DNA of 64,000 nucleotides. Origin: Gongronella butleri. Taxonomy: Eukaryota > Mucoromycota > Mucoromycetes > Mucorales > Cunninghamellaceae. Positions 33,030-44,473 of this stretch are shown in pieces. Under the pieces are notes generated by a model that was not told the origin of the DNA, did no database searches, and was given only the letters and a program-made list of their open reading frames with translations. The stretch is taken from assembly GCA_025201375.1 (NCBI GenBank), contig JAIWZP010000030.1, positions 340,924-404,923 of the forward strand, in the 5' to 3' direction. Both the position numbers and the translations under genes were made by a program. Within the stretch, counting starts at the first letter, position 1; every line of letters starts with the position of its first letter.

Positions 33030-33287
33030 ATCCCCCTTTTGACGCGTGTTGTTGCATGCACTCTTGTCGTATATACCCTATGCTTTTTTACGCTCATTTT
33101 TGTTCTTTTGCATCATTCTCTCTTTTGAAGCCTGGTCGCATGTCAATGGGTCTGTCTGCGCGACAGCCATGGCGCGCGGAAGGCACATAAAAAAAAGCAA
33201 TAAAAATAGGCATTTTCCTAATATTTTGTTTTCTTCCTTTTTTTTTTTTTTTTGTTTCACTTTTTATTACCCCACTACTTTGTCCCC

Positions 33288-34435
33288 ATGGCGACCACCG
33301 ACTGTCAGATCCTTCTCGTGGATATCGAGGGCACGATCACGCCCATCACGTTTGTCAAGGACGTCTTGGTAACGTGAAAACGCGTCAAAAACCTTGTTTT
33401 GTCTCGTGTTTTGCTTATCTCTTGGTTTTGCCTCTAGTTTCCCTACGTGACCAACAACCTCGACACGTTTCTCGATCAGCATTGGGAGTCACCCGAGCTT
33501 ACGCCTTATATCGAGCAGCTGAGAGAGCAGGTGAAAACCATTGACGCGTCGAGTCGCGTGCTTTTCTTGACAATTTTTATTCTTGTAGGCGAGCAAGGAC
33601 GTGCAAGCCGGTATCTCTGAAGCTGTTGAGGTGCCTACGGAAGGGTAGGTTTTGCCTCAATCGCGCTCAATCGCGCTCAAAAGCGTTCAATGGCTCGCAA
33701 ATGTGCAAAAGAAGCTCACCCATGCTTCTTTTTTGTTTTGGTTTTTTAGCTCGCCCGAGACGATCCAGGCTGCGGTCAAGAAGAACATCCAGTGGCAGAT
33801 GGCGCAGGATCGCAAGATTGGCGCGCTCAAATCGTTCCAAGGCTACATGTGGAAGGCTGGGTATCAGTCTGGCGAGCTTTTGAGCATGTAAAGACAAGCC
33901 TTTGTTTTTGTTTCATCTATTTTTTATGCAATCTCTGATTCATTTGCGATCCCCTTTACAGTGTGTACGACGACGTGATCCCTGTCCTCGAGCAATGGCA
34001 GCAAAAAGGCAAAAAGAACTATATTTATTCGTCCGGCAGCATTCCCGCGCAAAAGCTCCTCGTCAATCACACAAATCATGGCAACATTGCCAAGGTAAAC
34101 AGGTCTATTGACGCGCTATGGCGCTTTTGGGCGCGTCATACCGTTTCATTTTGCGTGTCACGTCATGTTGAATTCTCACTTTTTTTTGTATGTAGTACTT
34201 TTCGGGCTACTACGACACGTCCATTGGCCTCAAGGTGGAGACAGGCTCGTACGAGGCCATTGCCAAGGACATGGGTGTTGCACCATCGTCGATTCTGTTT
34301 GTGTCGGACAACATCCGCGAGATCGAGGCGGCCGACAAAGCGGGCTTCCACGTGTTGATTGCGGATCGACCGGGCAATGCGCCGCTGCCCGCAGAGCACG
34401 CGTACAAAGTGATCACCTCATTTGCCCAAATTTAA
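33288..34435 (+). CDS. Acireductone synthase (enolase-phosphatase E1), HAD family
   Basis: Converts 2,3-diketo-5-methylthiopentyl-1-phosphate to acireductone in the methionine salvage pathway (yeast Utr4, bacterial MtnC). About six exons joined at canonical sites. HAD motif I is the family-specific ILLVDIEGTITPITFVKDVL, motif II is YIYSSGSIPAQKL, motif III covers the lysine region KVETGSYEAIAKDMG, and motif IV is ILFVSDNIREIEAADKAG. About 240 aa, the usual length, cytosolic, Mg-dependent. ATG at 33288 chosen as the first in-frame start before motif I. Intergenic distance to the next gene is only ~105 bp. Confidence 0.93.
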
Positions 34436-36205
<1,770 letters not shown>

Positions 36206-36389
36206 ACCCCAACCTTTTTTTTTTACGCACGGAGCCCGTTTTTCCATAGATTCCCCCCTCAACCCCCTTCCCTTTCCTTCGTACTGTAACCCGTTCTTTA
36301 CCTGATACTTTCTCCCTTCCTCTTCGCAGAAAAAAAAAGATAACGTATTAAATTGTGTGTTTTTGTTCTAGACATTCTTTCATTCGGAC

Positions 36390-36901
36390 TGGCTGCTTTG
36401 ATTGCTAAATTGCTATCATACGTACACTAACTGCATGACAGCCGTGCATGGGCAGACTGGGGTGCCGATGGCTGGTACGTATGATACTGTATGATACTGT
36501 AGGTACTGTAGGTACAATATCTTGACAAGCTTGTCGTATTTCCTGGACACAATTACTGTTGTAATCATTGCCTGTCATACGGTATCATGTCTTTCGATTC
36601 TTTTTTTCTTTTTTTCTTTTTTCTTTCACCAAGCACATCATCAAACACTCCAAATGTCCAAAAACCTCGGTACGCGCGTCGCAGCAGGAAGTAGGATTGC
36701 GGGCTGGTGGATCCACGAGGACCAGGGCTGGCTCGCGAGTCGCGACACTTTGCGAAAACGTACCCATTTGCCTTTTGAAAATGAAATGGTTCGTTTTTCG
36801 GACTTTGACGGCTTGTTGTGCCTCCAGAAATTTTTTCTGCAGCCCATCGGCTCGCAGAAGAAAGTTGCGTCACGGCACGAACTATCGTCTGTGCGCAGGA
36901 T
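36390..36901 (+). repeat. Older dispersed repeat, copy 1, left part
   Basis: Starts TGGCTGCTTTGATTGCTA and includes TGACGGCTTGTTGTGCCTCC. Matches 62441-63150 in the same orientation with many substitutions and a ~250 bp length difference. Interrupted at 36901 by the hAT element. No coding capacity recognised. Confidence 0.75.
36894..36901 (+). repeat. Target-site duplication (left), CGCAGGAT
   Basis: CGCAGGAT directly before the left TIR; repeated exactly at 42077-42084 after the right TIR. Eight bp is the hallmark length for hAT insertion. Confidence 0.92.
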
Positions 36902-37439
36902 TAGGGTTGCTTATTGAGATTCTCGATCATTGTCCCGAAATCTCGATCGGCTTATTGAGCGATATGAGACAGCCCAAATCTCGATCGTCTCGAAAGTTTT
37001 TTTTTATGGATCTCGAATCTCGATCAAAATCTCGACAGGCGCTTAAGCTGGGTGATTGTTGAATCTCGCTCGATCGCTCGATTGTATCATAATCTCGATC
37101 GCTCGAAATCTCGAAGACAAAGCAACAGCACCAGTTTTATGGTGCTGAATGAATAGACAGCCTTATTTGTTTTATTTAAAAAAATTGATACTGTAGGACA
37201 TACATACCGGTACAGTGTAGTGATATTTATGAGGGATAAAATATGGTGTCGAGAGTTTGACCCTCTTTTTTTTTTTTCTTTTTTTTTCTTTTTTTTTCTT
37301 TTGTTCTTTATTTTTCTTTTTTTCTTTTTTTTTTCTTTTGTTCTTTATTTTTCTTTTTTTCTTTTTTTTTCTTTTTTCCTTTTTTTTTGGCTGTTTTGGC
37401 GATCAATCAGTAGTGGGAGAAGGTACGAAAAATGGGCTG

Positions 37440-40076
37440 CTATTCTTCGCTGTTTTCGTCGCTGTCATCGCTTGCCGACGACTCGTACTCATCATCATCG
37501 TCCGTACTGAAAAACTTGTTGCTGTTGTTGACACCTTTCTTGTTGTTGTTGGACATGTCATCACTGCGGGCAAATTTAGTCCAATAGTCGCACAGCAGTT
37601 GTTCCTTGATGTGTTGCGGCAAAATTCTGTTTTGCTGCGGCGTCCCCATCATTGTGCGTGCGTGCGAAAACACCCTCTCGGATGGTGTGGACGTTGCCGG
37701 TATCCCGATGTAATCCTGTGCCATGTCCGCAATTTTTGGCCAACGAGCTCCGTTAATTTTCCAGTATACCAAAGGATACTCGTTTATGTTGTCGTCATCC
37801 GTGAGACGGGGTCGTGGTTGAGTTGTGTAATCCTCGAGCTCGTCGGGAAGTGGAGCTGGTCTGGATGGATAGTGATATTTTTTTTCCAAGTGCTTGACGA
37901 TTTTCTTTTTTTTCTTTGCAGGTGTGGGGGGCGGCGCCACTGATGAGGAGGTCGCTGAGGCTGTAGTAGGCGTCACAGGCTGCGCATCGTCCGGTGTGGA
38001 GGATAGGCAATATTGAGATTTCCAGACACCGCGTACTTGATTTTTGGCGAATTGAACCACATGCTCGTCCCAGGAATCATCCTCTTCCCAATAGCTGAAC
38101 CTCATACGTGGCTCAATTGTGGTCGCTACCGAGTATATGCTGGTCAGATCCGTACGGTCGTAGTAGTGGGCCAACTTGTTCCACGCCTGCTCCGCCGCCA
38201 GTTGAATTTCAGGGTGAAAGTCGTCTTGGTGGTCCTTGAACCTGTGTTCCAGGCTTGTCAGCAGATCATTGTATACTGGGATGACGTTCACGATTGACGG
38301 GTAACTTGTGCTTGACGAAACATATGGTGTTACCATGGCAAATTCGTGCAGCGCGCCTTTGAGTGCCTTGATATGTCCCCACTCCTCGTCCGTAAGCAGG
38401 TACTTTGCCAGCACCGAATCGCCGCGCAACATCGCGTCAATTGCGAGCCGGGAATGCAATGCGCGCCGAAGCATGGTAAACGTAGAGTTCCAGCGCGTAC
38501 GGACGTCCAAAACAAGCAGCTTGACGTGCGGACGCAGAGGGTATTCAACCCGGTAGCAATTGCGGTATTTCTCGGAGCGCTGAGGGGAAGCCCTGTCAAA
38601 AAAAAAAAGAGTGAGCACATATGCGAACTACATACAGTAATAGGCTTTTTGTTTCCGTTTTTTACCTGATCATCTGTATTCCGCGTCTGAGCTTCTTTAG
38701 TGCCCCTGACGGAGTTTGGCCGCGTGTGAACTCTCGTTCGTCATTGATCTCGGAGTTGCCGCGGGCGTCGGTTGCCTCGAGTGTAGCCTGGTCAGGTGCT
38801 TGTGCGCATAGGCCCGTCGGCCCCAAAAACGCCTGCACTGTCAAATTAATGACGTGCGCCAAACATGACACGTGGGTGTTCCGGGCCGTAATCGGAAACC
38901 TAAAAAACATGCATTAGAACGGTCAAAACCAGAAAGCCGTCATTGCAACAACTGTAAATGAAAGGACAAGCGTAATTACCACCAATCCTTCGTGTCCAAC
39001 TCGAGTTCACGCATCATGACAATGTTGTTGGCAGCATTGTCCGTCGTCACACTGATAATCTTGTTTTCGAGCTTGAACTGACGTACAATGTCCATAAACA
39101 TAGTGGCTAGGTGCCGGCCAGTATGCGAACCATCGAAAGGTTCAAAGCCAATTGGCAGCCCACGAAGCACCCATTGATCCATTTGACCGCTTACATCACG
39201 TTCCGTCCAGTGAACCGTAAAGGCAACAAATGAGTGGTTATTTGGGGAGGTCCAGCCATCAGTTGTAATTGACACCTTTCTGAATTGTTTTAGGTGATTC
39301 ACGACAACATCTTGCAAGCGGGAAAAACGAGCAGAAATCTATTTAAAAATATCAAGGAATAGGAGGGATGTTGAGAAACAAACACACATGAGAAGTGCCA
39401 TATTATATGAAAGGTTTACCATTGCTCTTGCAGTGTGCCGGCTTGGCACCCTCACTGCCGAGATACTGGAAGCCAAAGATACTTGGTAAAAGAGTGCTTG
39501 AAGGTGCTCATTCTCCACGAGCCGCAATGGAACCTGGGCGTCCAGAATAAAATCGAGCAGGGTTTCCCTGAAAGACGCACTGTCGAATTCGGACGGGATA
39601 GCCGATCTATGGCGCTTCATGCCGGCAATCGCCGTGTCCAATGGCCCTTGCCAATCGGTATCAGCAGCTTGCGAGTGCGGGTTGGGTGCACTTGACGCGT
39701 CCACTCTGTGATAGACTCTCAAGTGACGCACCATTCCAGTAGTGTTTTTTTCCTTTGACGGCACCAAACTTTTTGAGCAGCTCTTGTACAGGCACTTGAG
39801 ATACTCACCCGTTTCATCGGGCTCACCATTCTTAGCACAGCGATACGCCCACCCTTTGACAAATATCCAAGATCGCAAGCGGCGGGATGCTGACGTCGTG
39901 GAGCCCTGTGTGTCTTGGCTGTCCAGCAATACATCGGCCGAAGTGCTCGTCGATCCATGACTTTCACCGTCATCATCAACTGCTGCCTCGATGGCGACAA
40001 AACTGGACGTCGTATCATTGGTCTCGTCGTCGTCCAACAAGAAATCATCGGCGTCTTGACGCTGACGATGTGTCAT
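37440..40076 (-). CDS. hAT transposase with BED zinc finger
   Basis: DDE-type (RNase H-like) transposase. Start ATG at 40076 opens an acidic N-terminus, then a BED-type finger (CLYKSCSKSL...MVRHLRVYH, C2H2). Exons continue through about 39339, 39318-38976, about 38900-38666 and about 38592-37440, with conserved text: SITTDGWTSPNNHSFVAFTV (first catalytic Asp), ISVTTDNAANN (second Asp), SCLAHVINLTVQAF, and DVRTRWNSTFTMLRR. The C-terminal hATC dimerisation domain is WPKIADMAQDYIGIPATSTP followed by SERVFSHARTMM. The tail is acidic and Asn/Ser-rich. No frameshift or internal stop is seen once introns are removed, so it could be active. About 800 aa. Confidence 0.88.
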
Positions 40077-40103
40077 GATGATTACGGTAGATAAATGATC
40101 GTC

Positions 40104-40134
<31 letters not shown>

Positions 40135-41111
40135 GAGTAGAGAAAAAATTTAACACGGTCAAGAGTGGTGCAATCCATAACACTCAAGGAGTCATTATGT
40201 ATCACAACAACGCCATGATGCGGGCACCTGCACTGCCTGGGGGCTCCGTTCCATTCTTATCTTTCACATTGTTTATGATATTATTTATATGTTTCATAAA
40301 AATTTCTCTTGGCAAAAAAGTCATCAAAAACACATATTTGATCGAGATATCGATCGCTCGATCGCTCGCTCGATCAGTTGTCAAAACTGTTGCGGTGTCC
40401 CATTTGTCACACCCGTCAGACTTGCCTTACTTAGAAGGTGCAAGAAAATCGCATCTTTACAGCCATTTGCCAGCGAAAACGCACTTTTTGATATGGACGA
40501 CTACACAGTGCCTGGAAGCGTCCCAAACTTTATATACGGTATCATGATGGCCTGAGTTTATTTTTATATCAGTATGAATTTTTTTTTCAAGAGCCAGCGA
40601 CGATCGTTAGAATTGCCCGAAAATCATTCAAAACGGTATTCGTGCATCAATCAAGTATACATGTTGCGAGCCGATTGCCAACAAAACTTGAAATACTGTA
40701 CTGTACATGCATTTTGAGTCAAAACCAAATAATCAATGTATCATTAAATTTTGTCACATATTTATTGATGAATGAAGTCTGTTCCAGAATATCATACAGT
40801 ATGATGATAAGATGATATGGCTGAATAATGATGGCGTGGCGATCCGAGGACCCAAATCTCTCAGTTTGCAAATTGGTGCCTGACAACCTTTAAAAATTCG
40901 TGATTGCAAGCCATCTATGATAGTGGCTGCAATGTTGCAAGCATGGGCTCATCCGTGCAAAGAGAGGAGTAGGCAAACAAGGGCGGTCATCAGGAACTCG
41001 GGATCCCTGATGTAACTTGCTGCTGTGTTTGTGCATGTTGTACTGTTGTTCTTTTTTTTTTGTCGCTCGATCGTCGTGTATCATCATCGTGCGTACATGC
41101 ATGCCGCGCGC

Positions 41112-41129
41112 GCCGCCGCGCGCGGCGGC
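41112..41129. repeat. 18-bp GC-only perfect palindrome
   Basis: GCCGCCGCGCGCGGCGGC is its own reverse complement, within a 30-bp stretch with no A or T, inside the AT-rich 5' part of the hAT element. Confidence 0.85.
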
Positions 41130-41583
41130 GGCCGTACAACAGAAGGCGTAGATCTACAGTATGATTGCAGATTCATTCGACGATAAAGTAGTACAGTGTG
41201 TATTTTGCATGCACTGAGCGCTGGTGATTGTCGGTTCAAGGGCTGGCGTCTTCATTTTTTTTCTGCGTAGCCAAAGTCGCTCGTGCAACACTGCCCTCAC
41301 AGTAATGCCAAGCCAAAGCGGCGGTGCACACAGCAAGGAGTAGTGACTTTTGGTTGTTTGTTGTTATGGTATCATACTTCCACAGGTTTTCTCTTTTTGG
41401 AATGTGCTCCCCCGTCCCTCCCTTTGATTTGCCACGCCTCAGAAATTTTATTGGAGTCGGCTGGGTGCGTGCCCTTACCCGTATTTTTCTTTTTTTTCTT
41501 TTTTTTTTTTTTGATCGTGCGTGCATCCACTTTAGAACATACTGTACATATTGTACCGGTACACCAGGTAAAGCGAAAAGAGT

Positions 41584-42076
41584 GTGATAAACTACGATAT
41601 CGGTACACACCGTCATACTACTACTACTGTATTATACAGTATCCTTCTTTTTTCCTCTTTTTTTCTCGTTCTTGTCGCCTCTCGCCCTTACCTCGTTTTT
41701 CCTCGCTCTCTTGTCTCTTTTTCTCTCAATTACTTGTCTTGTTTTCTCGTTTTTCGTCTCGAATCTGAGCGTTTAGTGCCTCAGGTTCAAATCTTTTGGT
41801 TGAAAATGTCATTTTATTATTGTTGATCTTTTCATTTCGATCGGTCTCGCTCGATCGCGTCTCGATCGCGTCTCGATCGCTCGCGTCTCAAATTCTCAAT
41901 TGGGTCCGGATGACTAAAAATATCGAAATGCGATTGAATTCGAAATCTCGATATGTCTCGGATCTCGATCGATCTCGCGCTGTCTCATATGGCATTTCGA
42001 TTGAGACGCTTTAAAAAATAATCGATTGATACGAGATGGGGTCAATCTCGTCTCAATCGATCGATAAGCAACCCTA
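41584..42076 (+). repeat. hAT terminal 493 bp, inverted copy of 63508-64000
   Basis: Position x here pairs with 105584-x at the right end of the window on the opposite strand, with no gap over the full visible length and no mismatch in the stretches I compared. Confidence 0.92.
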
Positions 42077-42084
42077 CGCAGGAT
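42077..42084 (+). repeat. Target-site duplication (right), CGCAGGAT
   Basis: Exact copy of 36894-36901, immediately after the right TIR. Confidence 0.92.
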
Positions 42085-42402
42085 GATGGCTCCGCCCGAT
42101 TTTTTTTAGACTCGAAAATGCCAAAACCCCCATACTGTATTTTCACTATTTTGCATTCACCTCGCTATCTGCTTGGTCGGTCCCGCTCAAAAATAGCCAC
42201 ATTGAACTCTGCGCAAAATTTGCAACAAAAAAGCTTAAAACCCCAAAGCGCTACGACCATTTTTGAAAAATTCAGGGGTCACTCAGGGGTCACACATTTC
42301 AATCTCAGAAAATGCCAAATTTGTGAAAATTCGAACTCCGAGTGATCAATGCATCCCAAACAAGTAATTCCAACAATTTGCCATTGGCAGACAAAATGGC
42401 AG
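42085..42402 (+). repeat. Older dispersed repeat, copy 1, right part
   Basis: Resumes the repeat cut at 36901: GCCCGATTTTTTTTAGACTCG, GGGGTCACTCAGGGGTCACA, CTCCGAGTGATCAATGCATC and GCCATTGGCAGACAAAATGG all recur at 63185-63507. The match may extend further, but the second copy is cut at 63507. Confidence 0.8.
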
Positions 42403-44473
42403 ATTGCCCCGACTTAAAGAAAAAAGCCCAAAGAGTGACGCATGAACGGCGATCGACTGAGAAAGTGCTTACTTCGGGCAAGATTTTTTTGCAAAAATTT
42501 AAGGTTTGGCACTTCCAAATTAAGGTGGTGAATTGCATGGAATTTTTATTATTATTTTTTTTGTATTTTTTATTTTTTGTTTTGCACCTTTTTGTGCGCT
42601 GACCGCTGATGATGAGTAGTGGTGGTGGTGGTGGGCTGCAGCCTGGTGAAATGACCGATGCAAAAAGTTCAAACCCAAGCTAGCGCGCTGCAAGTCATCT
42701 CATCAGATGCTTTGCCCCTCTGTTTGATATCAAAACTGCAATAAAAATAAACCGCGAGTCGATCAAGCCGTTGTTGAGCAAAACGCGATTAAAGATTTTG
42801 ATGAAAAAGTTATTATGATATGATACTGTACGTACTGTACAGTACCTACAGTAATTTTCTCAGCGACAGTTTTACAGTATTACTGTATTATCATATGATA
42901 CAGTATCATAGCCATCAATCGGTAAAACTGATCTCATTCGATACTGTAGAGATTCATCAACAGGTGCTTTCTTCGACATGTCATCAAAAGCGTTGTTGTG
43001 TGTTATTATCCGATTACTGTATTTTTTGCAGAGAGCAGCGAGGTTGAATTTTTTTGAAGAAATACAGTAATGTTGTTGTTGTTGTTTGAATGAAGATGAT
43101 AATACTCCGACATCGGCCGAGCGCTTCTTCGACGCGTGAGTCATCTCAAATGCAGCAGCAGCGGCCAAACGTGGTACTGTAAAAACGCGCGCGTTGTGGA
43201 AACTTCGCGTTGAGATCTCGGCGATTTGGTGTGTTGATATCATCATATGATATTAATTACTCTGAAACTCGTTTTTTCGATATTGTTTCAGCAGACGTGA
43301 TGCTGGATCGACTCTGTTGCCTGCCCATACTGTATTCACAAATTTGAGCTTCCGCAAGCGTGAAAAAAATAAGTTAGTATCAGCAAGTGCGCGAGAAAAT
43401 GCACAAGAGCACAAATTTCATCCGTTTCGGATTTTTGCACCACACAAATACAGTACGTAAGCGTTTGATTTGTCCATTCAACCGACGACGCTTTTCTTGA
43501 CCTCAATTTTTATTTTTATTTGACTTGTATGCCCAGATTTTTTTTTTTTTTTTTTTTTTTTGCGCACAGTGCCTCCAATGCATTACGAGCAAACGCTTTC
43601 AAAGGCATCCAACGGTACCCAGATTTCCAGCTTGCCATTTTATGTTAGTGTAAGGCGCGTTTCTGTATTTTTAGTGCTTGATTAGCCCTTCCTTGCACAA
43701 TTCACAATTTTAATGGGGTTGTTTAAAATGCTTGTCTATTTCAATAATTGTGCATTGATTTACATACAGTAAAATCGGTGCACAACCGACGGACACGCGA
43801 GATATGCATTTTTCGTCTAGCCATTGCATCGCGCAATACTGTGGTTGCTGAGGAGTAAATCAACTTTAAAATGTTTAATCTGGTGGTTCTGCTGCATGCT
43901 AGTATGCCTATAAAATATATCCATTGGGATTGTTACAGTAGGCAAACGAGAAACGGCGCCCGAATGCGTCGCTTTTCAACGACGCCAGATTCATTCCGAC
44001 CGAATCAGATTTTCAAATGGTATGATAAAAAAAGGCGAAATTCATGAAAAAAAATTACATTGCTGGACACCTGTCTAATCAATCTTTTTTTTTTTTTGAG
44101 AAACCAGCCCAACATGCCTATGAAGCTCATACACACGCGTCAAGGGCGTGGCTTGCATCCTGACGGCCACTTTGCCAATGCACGTTTTCATCATTGTGGC
44201 AAAAAATCTTTTTGATTTCGACTAGCAACGATTACAGATACTGAAACTGCGCAAAAAAAAAAAAAAAATGCGCGCAACTCATTTTGTTACAAGCTGATTG
44301 CGGCAATTTTAAGTTTTGGGCACCGAAACAGGCCTTTCCTCATTTAAAGTTGCGGGCTGGGGCCAACACAAGCCCCGTTATTGTTACGCCACAAATTAAA
44401 GACGTTTTTCACAGCTGTTGGTTATTGCTTGAGCTCTTTCATTTTCTTGTTTTTTGACCTTGTCACCAATAAA
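42403..44473. other. Gene-free repeat-rich interval
   Basis: No coding region recognised. Dense TACTGTA/TACAGTA and TATGATA motifs at 42815-43080, scattered further copies to 43950, and T/A homopolymers at 43539-43561 and 44254. Possibly decayed mobile DNA. Confidence 0.45.

Larger units (their letters stand above)
36902..42076 (-). mobile_element. Complete hAT-superfamily DNA transposon, 5,175 bp
   Basis: Perfect 13-bp terminal inverted repeats TAGGGTTGCTTAT at 36902-36914 and 42064-42076, flanked by an exact 8-bp target duplication. Both subterminal regions (about 36915-37110 and 41820-42063) are packed with TCTCGATCG-type repeats, the kind of motif hAT transposases bind. Internally it carries one transposase gene on the minus strand plus ~1.9 kb without a recognised gene, containing many TACTGTA/TACAGTA motifs and a GC-rich palindrome. 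The undecayed target duplication and open transposase frames indicate recent insertion. Confidence 0.93.

Noticed and set aside
41780..41800. GGTTCAAATC as a tRNA T-loop
   Set aside because: No acceptor or anticodon stems can be drawn around it; the site is inside the hAT terminal repeat.
41584..41826. Small ORF found identically at 41584-41826 and 64000-63758
   Set aside because: It is repeated only because both lie in the hAT end; its sequence is low-complexity Ser/Leu/Phe from pyrimidine-rich DNA.
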